A stretch of DNA of 64,000 bases, taken from contig OZ007004.1 in NCBI GenBank assembly GCA_963931105.1, forward strand, positions 2,232,001 through 2,296,000. The letters are read 5' to 3'. This document shows positions 32,385-41,878 of this stretch, piece by piece. Position 1 is the first letter of the stretch, and the number at the start of each line of letters is the position of its first letter. This stretch comes from UMGS1590 sp900552455. Its GTDB lineage: Bacteria > Bacillota > Peptococcia > Peptococcales > Peptococcaceae. Both the position numbers and the translations under genes were made by a program. The notes beneath the pieces were generated by a model. It did not search any database and was not told where the DNA came from. It was given only the letters and a program-made list of their open reading frames with translations.

Positions 32385-32862
32385 CGCTCTCTACAGCGTC
32401 TGCTCCGCTGTGGTGCTCCAGATACGTTGCACGCACAATATCGTGGCGGGTGACAATGCCGAGGAGCTGTCCTTCGTCGTTGATGACAGGCACACGGTTG
32501 ATGTTCTTTTCGATCATGTAATCCGCTGCTTCGCTGACAGGATCGTACTCGTGCAGCGAGACAACGTCCTGGGTCATCAGCTGGGCAACAGTCGTCGCGC
32601 CCATCTCCTCAACCTCGTTCTGGATCTTTTTGAGATTGACAGGGATGGCTCCGTCAAAAAGCATCAGGAACAACGGCTTGGTCAGCGGTTTTTGCTGGCG
32701 CACGAGATCGCCCTCTGTGAGCATGCCGATGACATTGTTGAACGCGTCGATCACTGGCGCGCCGCTGATGCCGTGCTCCACAAAAAGCTCCGCCGCTTTT
32801 TCCAGCGAATCGTTTGGCGAGAGTGTGAGCACATCTTTGGTCATGATATCCTTGAGCAACAT
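32377..32862 (-). CDS. Two-CBS-domain protein
   Basis: A 161-residue protein made only of a CBS pair: KDIMTKDVLTLSPNDSLEKAAELFVEHGISGAPVID and TQDVVSLHEYDPVSEAADYMIEKNINRVPVINDEGQLLGIVTRHDIV. CBS pairs bind adenine nucleotides and regulate partners. The insertion between both repeats (VNLKKIQNEVEEMGATT) is typical of this stand-alone kind. AAAGGAGG lies before the ATG at 32862. It heads a three-gene operon with the split exporter. Confidence 0.9.
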   Translation of the reverse strand: MLLKDIMTKDVLTLSPNDSLEKAAELFVEHGISGAPVIDAFNNVIGMLTEGDLVRQQKPLTKPLFLMLFDGAIPVNLKKIQNEVEEMGATTVAQLMTQDVVSLHEYDPVSEAADYMIEKNINRVPVINDEGQLLGIVTRHDIVRATYLEHHSGADAVESDE

Positions 32863-33018
32863 AAAAATTCCTCCTTTGTAACGGCGCACAGCCGTTTCAT
32901 CATCTCATTATTGAATTGCTTTCAGTATAGCACGCGCATCCCAGCGCGTCAAACAGCGCAGGCTTTGCAGAAAATTTTTCCACGCTGCAAAAAACCGCGC
33001 TTTTCTGTGCGATAACTC

Positions 33019-33048
33019 TTGAATGACCCTTCCCTCTTGCGATAAAAT
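33019..33048 (+). promoter_or_regulatory. Promoter of carB
   Basis: TTGAAT (33019-33024), 18-base spacer, TAAAAT (33043-33048). Confidence 0.5.
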
Positions 33049-33102
33049 ATGAACGAGATTATATGTAAGGTTTTTCAATCTAATCAGCAAGGGAGTTTTT
33101 GT

Positions 33103-36100
33103 ATGCCAAAATTAGAAAACATCCATAAAATCATGATCATTGGCTCTGGCCCGATCATCATCGGCCAGGCCTGCGAGTTCGACTATTCCGGCACCCAGGC
33201 CTGCAAGGCGCTGCGCAAGCTCGGCTACGAGATCGTGCTCGTCAACTCCAATCCGGCAACGATCATGACCGACCCTGATGTCGCTGACATCACCTATATC
33301 GAACCACTCAACGTGGATCGCCTCACGCAGATCATCGACAAGGAACGCCCAGACGCGCTGCTGCCAAACCTCGGCGGTCAGAGCGGGCTCAACCTCTGCT
33401 CCGAGCTTTCTGAAGCCGGCGTACTCGAAAAGTACAATGTCAAAGTCATCGGCGTCCAGGTAGACGCCATCGAACGCGGCGAAGACCGCATCGAATTCAA
33501 GCACGAGATGGAAAAGCTCGGCATCGAAATGGCCCGCAGCCAGGTCGCCTACAGCGTCGATGAAGCCGTAAAGATCGCCGACGAGCTCGGCTATCCTGTC
33601 GTCCTGCGTCCAGCCTACACCATGGGCGGCGCTGGCGGCGGCATTGTTTACAACATCAACGAACTCAAAACCGTCTGCGAACGCGGTCTCCAGGCCAGCC
33701 TCGTTGGTCAGGTCCTCGTTGAAGAATGCATCACCGGCTGGGAAGAGCTCGAGCTCGAAGTCGTGCGCGATGCTGAAAACAACATCATCACTGTTTGCTT
33801 CATTGAAAATATCGACCCAATGGGCGTTCACACCGGTGACTCCTTCTGCTCTGCGCCGATGCTCACCATCAGCCAGGAAGTTCAGGATCGTCTCCAGGAT
33901 TACGCCTATCGCATCGTTCAGGATATCGAAGTCATCGGCGGCTGCAACTGCCAGTTCGCCCACGATCCTAAGAGCGGGCGCATCGTCGTCATCGAGATCA
34001 ACCCTCGCACCTCCCGCTCCTCGGCGCTCGCTTCCAAAGCAACGGGCTTCCCTATCGCGCTCGTGAGCGCCATGCTCGCCTGCGGTCTCACCCTCAAAGA
34101 GATCCCATGCGGCAAATACGGCACCCTCGATAAATACGTGCCAGGCGGCGATTATGTCGTCATCAAATTTGCCCGCTGGGCCTTTGAAAAATTCAAAGGC
34201 GCCGAAGACAAGCTCGGCACCCAGATGAAAGCCGTCGGTGAAGTCATGTCCATCGGCAAAACCTACAAGGAAGCCTTCCAGAAAGCCATTCGCAGTCTGG
34301 AAACCGGCCGCTATGGGCTCGGCTACGCCAAGGATTTCCACGATCTGACCAAAGACGAGCTGCTCGCCAAACTGCGCTTCCCATCCAGCGAACGCCAGTT
34401 CATCATCTACGAAGCGCTGCGCAAAGGAGCCACCGTGGACGAGATCCACGCCCTCACCAAGATCAAGCACTGGTTCCTCGAGCAGATGGCAGAGCTCGTT
34501 CAGGAAGAAGAACAGCTCCTCGCGCTTAAAGGCAGCGTGCCAGAAGAAAGCGTGCTGCGTCAGGCCAAACTCGACGGCTTCAGCGATCGCTATCTGAGCC
34601 AGATCCTCGCCGTGCCAGAAGACAACATCCGCGCCGCGCGCTATGAATACGGCATCCGCGAAGCCTGGGAAGGCGTTCACGTCTCCGGCACCGAAGACGC
34701 TGCTTACTACTACTCCACCTACCACCTCGACAAGGACGAAAGCCCAGTTTCCACCGATAAGCCAAAGATCATGATCCTCGGCGGCGGTCCAAACCGCATC
34801 GGTCAGGGGATCGAATTTGACTATTGCTGCGTTCATGCCGCCCTCGCTCTCAAGAAGCTCGGCTTTGAATCCATCATCGTCAACTGCAACCCAGAAACCG
34901 TCTCCACCGACTACGACACCTCCGACAAGCTCTATTTCGAGCCGCTCACCCTTGAAGACGTGCTCGCCATCTACGAAAAAGAGCAGCCAGTCGGCGTCAT
35001 CGCTCAGTTCGGCGGTCAGACGCCGCTCAACCTTGCAGCCGACCTCAAGAAAAACGGCGTCAACATCCTCGGCACCACACCAGAAACCATCGACCTTGCC
35101 GAAGACCGCGACCACTTCCGTGATATGATGGACCGCCTCGGCATTCCAATGCCAGAAAGCGGCATGGCTGTCGATGTCGACGAAGCCCTCGAAACAGCAA
35201 ACCGCATCGGCTATCCAGTTATGGTACGCCCAAGCTACGTGCTCGGCGGACGCGGCATGGAAGTCGTTCACGACGACGAACAGATGCGCGTCTATATGGC
35301 CGCTGCTGTCGGCGTCACACCAGACCGTCCGATCCTCATCGACCGCTTCCTCAACCATGCCACCGAATGCGAAGCAGACGCCATCGCTGACGGCGAACAT
35401 TGCTTTGTGCCAGCCGTCATGGAACACATTGAGCTGGCTGGCGTTCACTCTGGCGACTCCGCCTGCATCCTGCCTTCCAAGAATCTGAGCGACGAACAGA
35501 TCGCCACCATCAAGGATTACACGAGAAAGATCGCCGTTGAAATGAATGTGCGCGGTCTCATGAACATGCAGTACGCCATCGAAAACGACAAAGTCTACGT
35601 GCTTGAAGCAAATCCACGCGCTTCCCGCACCGTGCCACTCGTTTCTAAGGTCTGCAACATCAACATGGTGAAGATCGCCACCGAGATCATGACCTCGCCG
35701 CTCACCGGCAATCCTTCCCCAGTGCCAGCGCTGAAGGATCACGTCATTCCTCACTACGGCGTCAAAGAAGCCGTCTTCCCATTTGGCAACTTCCCAGAAG
35801 TTGACCCAGTCCTTGGGCCGGAAATGCGCTCCACCGGCGAAGTGCTCGGTCTCTCCAAATCCTTCGGCGAAGCCTACTTCAAGGCTGCAGAAGCAACCAA
35901 ACAGATGGAGCTTCCTCTCGAAGGCACCGTGCTTCTGTCCGTCTGCGACCGTGACAAGGCCGAACTTCTCGAAGTTGCACAGGCCTTCAACGAACTCGGC
36001 TTCAGAATCCTCGCCACCGGCGGCAGCTACAACATGATCCACGACGCCGGCATCCCTTGCGAATTCATCTACAAGATCTACGAAGGCCGACCAAACATCG

Positions 36101-36327
36101 CCGACGAGATCGCCAACGGCAAGATCCAGCTCATCATCAACACCCCATCTGGCAAAGAGAGCGCCCATGATGATAGCTACATCCGTAAATCTGCCATCAA
36201 GCACCACATCTCCTACATCACCACCATGGCCGCTGCAAAAGCCGTCACCGAAGGCATCAAAGCCTACAAATTCGGCCAGCACACCGGCGTGAAATCCCTG
36301 CAGGAATACCACGCGGATATCTACTGA
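33103..36327 (+). CDS. carB: Carbamoyl-phosphate synthase large subunit
   Basis: A 1074-residue CarB with the normal duplicated ATP-grasp layout. The first half holds IMIIGSGPIIIGQACEFDYSGTQA and RPAYTMGGAGGGI, the second IMILGGGPNRIGQGIEFDYCCVHA and RPSYVLGGRGMEVV; the C-terminal MGS-like allosteric domain contains RILATGGSYNMIHDAGI and LIINTPSGKES. It makes carbamoyl phosphate from ammonia (given by CarA), bicarbonate and two ATP for pyrimidines and arginine. The small subunit carA is not adjacent. Start at 33103 with AAGGGAG upstream; a Met 18 codons earlier has no ribosome site. Confidence 0.97.
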   Translation: MPKLENIHKIMIIGSGPIIIGQACEFDYSGTQACKALRKLGYEIVLVNSNPATIMTDPDVADITYIEPLNVDRLTQIIDKERPDALLPNLGGQSGLNLCSELSEAGVLEKYNVKVIGVQVDAIERGEDRIEFKHEMEKLGIEMARSQVAYSVDEAVKIADELGYPVVLRPAYTMGGAGGGIVYNINELKTVCERGLQASLVGQVLVEECITGWEELELEVVRDAENNIITVCFIENIDPMGVHTGDSFCSAPMLTISQEVQDRLQDYAYRIVQDIEVIGGCNCQFAHDPKSGRIVVIEINPRTSRSSALASKATGFPIALVSAMLACGLTLKEIPCGKYGTLDKYVPGGDYVVIKFARWAFEKFKGAEDKLGTQMKAVGEVMSIGKTYKEAFQKAIRSLETGRYGLGYAKDFHDLTKDELLAKLRFPSSERQFIIYEALRKGATVDEIHALTKIKHWFLEQMAELVQEEEQLLALKGSVPEESVLRQAKLDGFSDRYLSQILAVPEDNIRAARYEYGIREAWEGVHVSGTEDAAYYYSTYHLDKDESPVSTDKPKIMILGGGPNRIGQGIEFDYCCVHAALALKKLGFESIIVNCNPETVSTDYDTSDKLYFEPLTLEDVLAIYEKEQPVGVIAQFGGQTPLNLAADLKKNGVNILGTTPETIDLAEDRDHFRDMMDRLGIPMPESGMAVDVDEALETANRIGYPVMVRPSYVLGGRGMEVVHDDEQMRVYMAAAVGVTPDRPILIDRFLNHATECEADAIADGEHCFVPAVMEHIELAGVHSGDSACILPSKNLSDEQIATIKDYTRKIAVEMNVRGLMNMQYAIENDKVYVLEANPRASRTVPLVSKVCNINMVKIATEIMTSPLTGNPSPVPALKDHVIPHYGVKEAVFPFGNFPEVDPVLGPEMRSTGEVLGLSKSFGEAYFKAAEATKQMELPLEGTVLLSVCDRDKAELLEVAQAFNELGFRILATGGSYNMIHDAGIPCEFIYKIYEGRPNIADEIANGKIQLIINTPSGKESAHDDSYIRKSAIKHHISYITTMAAAKAVTEGIKAYKFGQHTGVKSLQEYHADIY

Positions 36328-36363
36328 TCGGTGAATGTCAAAGAAACATCTGCATAAAACCAC

Positions 36364-36400
36364 AGCCCGCGACGCATCCTATCGTCGCGGGCTTTTCTTA
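36364..36400 (+). terminator. Terminator of carB
   Basis: Arms AGCCCGCGACG (36364-36374) and CGTCGCGGGCT (36383-36393), then TTTCTTAT. Confidence 0.88.
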
Positions 36401-36409
36401 TACAAAAAC

Positions 36410-36441
36410 AAAAAGAACACGGCGCTTGTCCGTGTTCTTTT
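36410..36441 (-). terminator. Terminator of the amidase gene
   Basis: Arms AAAGAACACGG and CCGTGTTCTTTT around a seven-base loop, just behind the minus-strand stop codon, with a T run on that strand. Confidence 0.85.
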
Positions 36442-36446
36442 GCTTA

Positions 36447-38093
36447 TCAATATGAGAAGAAATTGTAGAGGCCGTTGTACATGCCCTGTGCGAGCTTTTC
36501 CCAGTAGGCTTCGCTCTTGAGGAGGGCGAGGTCGTGGGCGTTGGAAAGGAAGCCGCATTCGATGAGGACGCATGGGACTTCGGTCTCGCGGATGACGGAG
36601 AAGTTGCCGTATTTGACGTAGGCTGGTTCTCCGGTGGCGCCGTTCAAGGCCTGGTTCATGACACTGGCAAATTCGTTGCGCATGTCAACCTGTGCGGAAG
36701 AGGTGAGGCGTGCGCTGTCGATGTATGCCCAGGTGCCGATGCCGCTGGCGGAGGATCCGGCACTGTCGCCGTGGATCTCGATGAAGGCGTCGGCGTTGTT
36801 GCTGTTGGCAATGACGGAACGCTCGTAGAGCGACATGTTGATCGGATTTTCGTCTTCGCGGATCATGATGACGGTGGCGCCTGCTGCAACGAGTTTATCA
36901 CGCAGCTTCTGTGCGACGTAGGTGTTGAAATCGACTTCGTCGAAGCTTGGGTCGATGGTGCTGACTGCGCCGCGGTCAATGGCTCCACCTGTGCCGTAAA
37001 CGCCGTGACCGGCAGAAACGACGATGGTTTTCCCAGCAAGGCCGAGGGTGCCATTTTTATGCTTGGCAACGGCGGTGACTGTGAAGGTGCTGCCGTTGAT
37101 GTCGAGGCGGAAGTAGCCGCCCTGGGTGACGTTGGCGGTCATGCGCACAGCGTTGGAGCCGTAGTTTTCGACTTTGAAGCCGTTGAATGGCGCCATATTT
37201 TCTGCTGGCATCCAGGTGCCGCCGCTGATCTGGGCGCCGTCGATCTGCATGACGACCTGCTCGCCGTTGTTGGAAACGACGGATGCGGTGCCGCTGCCGA
37301 TGTTAAAGGCGATGCTGGACTGGCCGGTACCGGTGGTGCGGTTTGTGACGGTGAGGGTGCCGTTGGTGTCGCCGGTGGTTGTGCCCTGATTATCGCCGGG
37401 ATCTGGATCTGGGGTCGGTGTGACTGGTGATCCGGAGTTCACCCCGGTGTAAAGATGGGCGTAGTCGTTGGAGACGTAGGCACCTTCGCCGTTGGCGGTC
37501 TTGATCTTATACCATCCGTTGGAAGCGACGTCGATGACTTCGAGGAAGGCGCCGTTCTGGACGGTGCCGACGTTGGCATACTGGGTGCCTGGGCCGGAAC
37601 GCAGGTTGAGAACGTAGCCGCTTCCGACGTCGACCTGTACGAGGATCTTGCCGGTGGCTGAGACATAAACGGTATTGTTGGCCCAGAGTACACCGGCGCC
37701 GAGGCCTTCGCTGATAACGCGGAGTGGCGCGAGGGTGCGGCCGTTGACGATGGTGATCGGTACGTCAAGGCTCTGGGTGGTGCCGTTTAAGGTGTAGCTG
37801 TACTGTCCGGCGGTGAGGTACATGGTGTTGGAGCCTTTGGTGATGGTGACGGTGCGGGTGGCGTCGCTCCAGACGACGCTGGCATCGAGCATCTCACCGA
37901 TGGCTCGCACTGGCACCATGGTTCTGCCGCTCATGATGGTTGGCGCCACGTCGGATGAAATGGTCTGTCCATCGACGATGATGGATGGCGCTGCCTCTGC
38001 GGGCTGGGCATCGAGCCCTGCCTGCGCGCCGAGGGTGGCGCAAACGGCGATGGCCAGTGTGACTATGAATTTTTTAATGGATAATTTCGTCAT
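36447..38093 (-). CDS. N-acetylmuramoyl-L-alanine amidase with stalk and SH3 domains
   Basis: A 548-residue secreted cell-wall hydrolase. Signal peptide at 1-34 (IVTLAIAVCATLGAQAGLDAQ). Residues 36-150 are a copper-amine-oxidase-N stalk domain (SGRTMVPVRAIGEMLDASVVW, VNGRTLAPLRVISEGLGAGV). Residues 155-212 are a bacterial SH3 domain (VLNLRSGPGTQYANVGTVQNG). A Pro/Thr/Gly linker and a domain of AMIN type follow. Residues about 345-545 are Amidase_3: VVSAGHGVYG, FNTYVAQKLRDKL, the zinc ligands including Glu in the linker region and IEIHGDS, and VLIECGFLSN with the catalytic Glu. It should cleave the bond between muramic acid and the stem peptide. Confidence 0.93.
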   Translation of the reverse strand: MTKLSIKKFIVTLAIAVCATLGAQAGLDAQPAEAAPSIIVDGQTISSDVAPTIMSGRTMVPVRAIGEMLDASVVWSDATRTVTITKGSNTMYLTAGQYSYTLNGTTQSLDVPITIVNGRTLAPLRVISEGLGAGVLWANNTVYVSATGKILVQVDVGSGYVLNLRSGPGTQYANVGTVQNGAFLEVIDVASNGWYKIKTANGEGAYVSNDYAHLYTGVNSGSPVTPTPDPDPGDNQGTTTGDTNGTLTVTNRTTGTGQSSIAFNIGSGTASVVSNNGEQVVMQIDGAQISGGTWMPAENMAPFNGFKVENYGSNAVRMTANVTQGGYFRLDINGSTFTVTAVAKHKNGTLGLAGKTIVVSAGHGVYGTGGAIDRGAVSTIDPSFDEVDFNTYVAQKLRDKLVAAGATVIMIREDENPINMSLYERSVIANSNNADAFIEIHGDSAGSSASGIGTWAYIDSARLTSSAQVDMRNEFASVMNQALNGATGEPAYVKYGNFSVIRETEVPCVLIECGFLSNAHDLALLKSEAYWEKLAQGMYNGLYNFFSY

Positions 38094-38212
38094 GTTTACT
38101 CCCTTTCATTGAAATTAGCCGATTTTCGGCCTGTATTATTATCCCACAAAATGGGTGCGGGTTCAACTGTGCAAAAGTTTCAATGTGCCTACAGTTTTTG
38201 TCTGAGGGCGAA

Positions 38213-38250
38213 AAAATCTCCGGCCCTGTGTGTGCAAGGTCGGAGATTTG
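38213..38250 (-). terminator. Terminator of the first LysR gene
   Basis: Arms AAATCTCCG and CGGAGATTT flank an 18-base loop right behind the stop at 38255; a T run follows on the minus strand. Confidence 0.75.
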
Positions 38251-38254
38251 TCAT

Positions 38255-39151
38255 TTACTGAAAGGTTTCGCTTTCGATGAATTTGAGGAATTCCTCTGCT
38301 GCCTGGGTTTTGAATTTTTTCTTGTGATAGACGATGCGGAAGCGGCGCTTGAATTCGTCTTCCTTGATCTTGACCATGGCGAGATTGCCCATCTTGAGGT
38401 CGTCCTTGATGGCCCAGCGGGATACGATGGTGAAGCCGTAGCCGTTGCGCACGGCGCTCTTGATGGCGTTGGTGCTACCGAGGCGCATCATGACGTTGAG
38501 ATTGTTTGGCGAAAATCCGGCGGCTTTGAGATGCTGCTCGATCTCGGCGCGGGTGCCGGAGCCTTTCTCGCGGGAAATGTATGGATACTGGTCGAGCTCA
38601 AAGATGGAGATGGATTCAAGCTTGCTCCACGGATGGTCGACGCTGGTGATGACGACGAGCTCATCATCGAGGAATGGGATGCTCTCGAGGTCTTTGTCGA
38701 CGGGTGGCCCTTCGACGAGGCCGATGTCGAGGCTGGTGTCGTGGATGGCCATTTCGATCTCGTCGGAGTTGGCGACTTCAAGGCTCAGGGTAACTTTTGG
38801 ATAATGCTTCTTGAAATTTCCGAGGATGTACGGCGCGATGTATTCACCGATGGTGATGCTGGCGCCGATGCGCAGTCGTCCGAGGATGGTGTTGTTGAGC
38901 TCCTGCATGTCTTTTTCCAGGCTGGCCTGCATGTCGCTCATTTCAGTGGCGTACTTATAGAGCAGTTCGCCTGCTTCAGTGAGGATGATGTTGCGGCTAA
39001 CGCGGTCGAACAGACGGGTGCCATAGTGTTCTTCGAGCATCTGGATCTGGAAGCTGACGGCCGGTTGTGTGAGAAACAGTGCCTTAGCGGCCTTGGAAAA
39101 GCTTTTCTTTTCCACGACCATCAAAAACACACGAATACTATCATTTAACAT
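38255..39151 (-). CDS. LysR-family transcription regulator (first of a tandem pair)
   Basis: A 298-residue LysR-type regulator. The N-terminal winged helix is VFLMVVEKKSFSKAAKALFLTQPAVSFQIQMLEE; the rest is the two-lobed effector domain (GRLRIGASITIGEYIAPYILGNF). It is clearly a paralog of the gene at 39167-40081. LysR proteins of the CysL/CbbR-like type regulate sulfur, selenium or carbon genes, but the target here is unknown and no divergent target gene lies beside it. GGAGGGAG precedes the ATG. Confidence 0.92.
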   Translation of the reverse strand: MLNDSIRVFLMVVEKKSFSKAAKALFLTQPAVSFQIQMLEEHYGTRLFDRVSRNIILTEAGELLYKYATEMSDMQASLEKDMQELNNTILGRLRIGASITIGEYIAPYILGNFKKHYPKVTLSLEVANSDEIEMAIHDTSLDIGLVEGPPVDKDLESIPFLDDELVVITSVDHPWSKLESISIFELDQYPYISREKGSGTRAEIEQHLKAAGFSPNNLNVMMRLGSTNAIKSAVRNGYGFTIVSRWAIKDDLKMGNLAMVKIKEDEFKRRFRIVYHKKKFKTQAAEEFLKFIESETFQ

Positions 39152-39166
39152 GGACGTTCTCCCTCC

Positions 39167-40081
39167 TTAAAAATGCTCGTAGATTTCTTTTTCGGTGACT
39201 TCACCGAGATAGCGGATGAATTTGTTGCAGGCTTCAGACTCGAAATTGCCCTGGTTGAGGATGATGCTAAATGGGCGCTCGAGTTTGAGGTCTTTGATGT
39301 GCACGGTATGAGCGATGCCGGCCTGTTCAAGATCGCGCACGGCCCAGCGGGACATGACGGCGACGCCGAGTCCGTTGATGATGGCGCTCTTGATGGAGGT
39401 GATGCTGCCGATCTCCATGATGACGTTGAGGTCTTCGACGTCAAATTCTGCATCGATGAGGGCCTGTTCAAAGACGAGGCGGCTGCCGGAGCCGGCTTCG
39501 CGGATGATGAACGGTTCGCCCTTGAGCTCGGAGACGGAGATCTCCTGGGTGTCGGCCCAGCGGTGATCCTTTGGCACAACGAGCACGAGCTCATCGCTCA
39601 GGATGTTCTGGAAGAAAAGCTCCTTGTGGCGAATCTCAGATTCGACGAGGCCGATGTCGAGATAACGGCCCATGACTTTTTCTTCGACGTGCTTGGTGTT
39701 GTAGATCTCGAGGGTGACATCTACGTCTGGATAATCTTCCTTGAATTTGCAGATGACGTACGGCAGCACGTATTCACCAACGGTGCGGCTGGCGCCGATC
39801 ATGAGCTGGCCTTTGACATGGCCGGTGAGCTGCTGCATCTTGCGTTCGAGCTCGGACTGCAGGTCGTTCATGGAGAGGGCGTATTCCAAGAGAAGTTCGC
39901 CGGTCTCGGTGAGCTTGACATGTCTGTTGATGCGGTCGAAAAGCTTGGTCTGATAATACTGCTCGAGGGTCTGGATCTGGAAACTGATCGCGGGCTGAGT
40001 CAGGTTCAGCGCTTTTGCCGCTTTGGAAAAGTTTTTCTTATCCGCTACGGTGATAAAAACTTTTAAACTATCACTAAGCAA
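39167..40081 (-). CDS. LysR-family transcription regulator (second of a tandem pair)
   Basis: A 304-residue LysR-type regulator with helix-turn-helix VFITVADKKNFSKAAKALNLTQPAISFQIQTLEQYY and effector domain starting KGQLMIGASRTVGEYVLPYVICKF. Sequence similarity to its neighbour (38255-39151) runs along the whole length and shows a tandem duplication. The start is a TTG at 40081 with GGAGG seven bases upstream; no ATG is available nearby. Targets are unknown; the 15-base gap to the next gene suggests one transcript. Confidence 0.92.
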   Translation of the reverse strand: MLSDSLKVFITVADKKNFSKAAKALNLTQPAISFQIQTLEQYYQTKLFDRINRHVKLTETGELLLEYALSMNDLQSELERKMQQLTGHVKGQLMIGASRTVGEYVLPYVICKFKEDYPDVDVTLEIYNTKHVEEKVMGRYLDIGLVESEIRHKELFFQNILSDELVLVVPKDHRWADTQEISVSELKGEPFIIREAGSGSRLVFEQALIDAEFDVEDLNVIMEIGSITSIKSAIINGLGVAVMSRWAVRDLEQAGIAHTVHIKDLKLERPFSIILNQGNFESEACNKFIRYLGEVTEKEIYEHF

Positions 40082-40094
40082 GTTGATTCCTCCT

Positions 40095-41000
40095 CTACTT
40101 CATCATTTGTATGCGTGTTACGGCTTTTTTGAATATCTCCGGTGGTCTGCCGACGGCTTCGATGGTCGCTCCTGTGATGGGGTGCGTGAATCTGAGCCGA
40201 AGTGCGTGCAGGGCCTGCCCGCGAAAGCCGAAGATGTTTTTTCCTTCGCCATAGAGGTCGTCCCCGATGAGAGGATGACCGATGGACGCCATATGCACGC
40301 GGATCTGGTGCGTGCGTCCTGTTTCCAGGCGGAAGCGCATCAGGGCGTAGGCGTCGTTTTGGTAAACACATACATAATGGGTGATCGCTTCCTGACCGCC
40401 CTCTTGGACGACGGTCCGTTTTGTGCCATGGGCATAATCGTGGGCGATGGGTGCATCGATGGTGCCGCTTGGTGTTGCGAAGGGATGTGCGGCTATGCCG
40501 ATGTACTCACGCACGATGCGGTGTTCTGCGAGCTGGGCATAGAGTTTTTCGTGAACGTGGTCGTTTTTGGCGACGAGCACGAGCCCGGAGGTGTCGCGAT
40601 CGATGCGATGCACGATGCCTGGGCGTTCTTTGCCGCAAAACTCGGAGAGTGTGGTATATGCGAGCAAGCCACCTGCGAGGGTGGGCTCGCTGGTGTCACG
40701 AACTGGATAGACGAGCAGGTGACGGGGTTTGTTGACGATGAGCAGGTATGGATCCTCGTAGACGATGTCGAGGTCCATGGGAACAGGTGTGGGACGGCGG
40801 TCCTCTTCTGCAAGAACGAGCTGACCAGCCTGCGCGATCTTGGCGCCGGCTTTGCGCAGGGGCTTGCCATCCAGGCTGACGAGCCCTTTTTCGACACGCT
40901 GCTTGAAAGCGGAGCGCGAAAGGTCGCTGTTTTCGGCGACCCACTGGTCGAGGCGCTGGCCTTTGGCGTCAGCTGGTATGGTGAGTCTCTGGGTTGCCAT
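40095..41000 (-). CDS. rluD: Ribosomal large subunit pseudouridine synthase, RluD type
   Basis: A 301-residue pseudouridine synthase. The N-terminal S4 domain (GQRLDQWVAENSDLSRSAFKQRVEKGLVSLDGK) precedes the catalytic domain with HRIDRDTSGLVLVAKND (catalytic Asp) and RLETGRTHQIRVHMASIGHPLIGDDLYG. It modifies uridines of 23S rRNA (YlyB/RluD group). It overlaps lspA by 32 bases. AGGGGGAAAAGG is the ribosome site for the ATG at 41000. The lspA-rluD order is common in Bacillota. Confidence 0.95.
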   Translation of the reverse strand: MATQRLTIPADAKGQRLDQWVAENSDLSRSAFKQRVEKGLVSLDGKPLRKAGAKIAQAGQLVLAEEDRRPTPVPMDLDIVYEDPYLLIVNKPRHLLVYPVRDTSEPTLAGGLLAYTTLSEFCGKERPGIVHRIDRDTSGLVLVAKNDHVHEKLYAQLAEHRIVREYIGIAAHPFATPSGTIDAPIAHDYAHGTKRTVVQEGGQEAITHYVCVYQNDAYALMRFRLETGRTHQIRVHMASIGHPLIGDDLYGEGKNIFGFRGQALHALRLRFTHPITGATIEAVGRPPEIFKKAVTRIQMMK

Positions 41001-41448
41001 CCTTTTCCCCCTGGTCAAACAAAAGATACAGGACCAAACATGCGAATCCTACACAGACGGCGATGTCGGCAACGTTGAAGATGGGCCAGACGCGAAGGTC
41101 GAACATATCGGTGACAGACGCTTTGCTGGCGCGATCGATGATGTTGCCGAGGGCGCCGCTGACGACGAGCGCGAGACCGTAGTGCAGCCAGAGCGAAGCG
41201 CTTCGCTCCTTCCATGCGAAGACGGCAAGCCCTGCGAGCACGACGAGGCTGACGACGATGAAGATCTCTGTGTGTCCGGAAAAAAGCCCGAAGGCGACGC
41301 CGGTGTTTTCGATGTAGGTCAGGTGAAAGATGTCGGGAATGACGGGAATACTCTGGCCGAGGTTCATTTCGCTGCGCACGACGGCTTTGCTCCACTGATC
41401 GATCCCGAGCAAAAGTACAGCCAATAGATAAGGCACTATGCGTTTCAT
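40969..41448 (-). CDS. lspA: Lipoprotein signal peptidase LspA
   Basis: A 159-residue membrane aspartyl protease with four helices that removes the signal of prolipoproteins such as TupA. Catalytic Asp residues are in GNIIDR and FNVADIAVCVG. YIENTGVAFGLFSGH is the conserved Asn-Thr-Gly-Ala region. The ATG follows the stop of the DUF5665 gene by four bases with no clear ribosome site, so it is probably coupled to it. Confidence 0.96.
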   Translation of the reverse strand: MKRIVPYLLAVLLLGIDQWSKAVVRSEMNLGQSIPVIPDIFHLTYIENTGVAFGLFSGHTEIFIVVSLVVLAGLAVFAWKERSASLWLHYGLALVVSGALGNIIDRASKASVTDMFDLRVWPIFNVADIAVCVGFACLVLYLLFDQGEKDGNPETHHTS

Positions 41449-41452
41449 TGGT

Positions 41453-41857
41453 TTAATCGTTGTATGGCAGTCCTGTTACGGAATAGCTTTGCACGAGTCC
41501 CAGCAGATCTGCGAGCCATTTGCTGATGCCTGGCAGATTGGCGGAGATGATCTCCTGCGCAACGAACACGAAGAGCGCGAGCACGAGCGCGAGCCCGATG
41601 GTCATGCCTAAGCCGCGCGCGAGGCCGATGAGAAAATTCATTCCGAGAAGCCGCCACGGCTTGTTAAGATACATGGCGTATTCTTCAAGCCGGGCGTGCT
41701 CCATGGCGTCGATCATCTGCTGCTGTTTGGTCTTTTTTGCTTTCACATGGTAGCGGTGACCGGTTGGGCGCTTGAGCTGGAGCTTTTTGAGCGCGCTCTT
41801 GGCCTGAGCAGGTGTCGGCGCTTTGGACTGCCTGGATGGGTGTGAGTTTTTTTCCAT
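41453..41857 (-). CDS. DUF5665 membrane protein
   Basis: A 134-residue protein with a basic N-terminal region (many Lys/Gln up to residue 55), then the DUF5665 core MEHARLEEYAMYLNKPWRLLGMNFLIGLARGLGMTIGLALVLALFVFVAQEII with one or two membrane helices. The family occurs in clostridia and Negativicutes, often near lspA; its role is unknown. It starts 21 bases after the PFL gene stop, so it is probably the first gene of an lspA-rluD transcript or a member of the longer upstream operon. Confidence 0.85.
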   Translation of the reverse strand: MEKNSHPSRQSKAPTPAQAKSALKKLQLKRPTGHRYHVKAKKTKQQQMIDAMEHARLEEYAMYLNKPWRLLGMNFLIGLARGLGMTIGLALVLALFVFVAQEIISANLPGISKWLADLLGLVQSYSVTGLPYND

Positions 41858-41878
41858 AAGGACCCCATTTTTCTGTGG

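Noticed and set aside
33112..36363. Open frame of about 1080 codons on the minus strand opposite carB
   Set aside because: It is the antisense shadow of carB, caused by strong codon bias. It has no ribosome site or recognisable domain, while carB is unmistakable.
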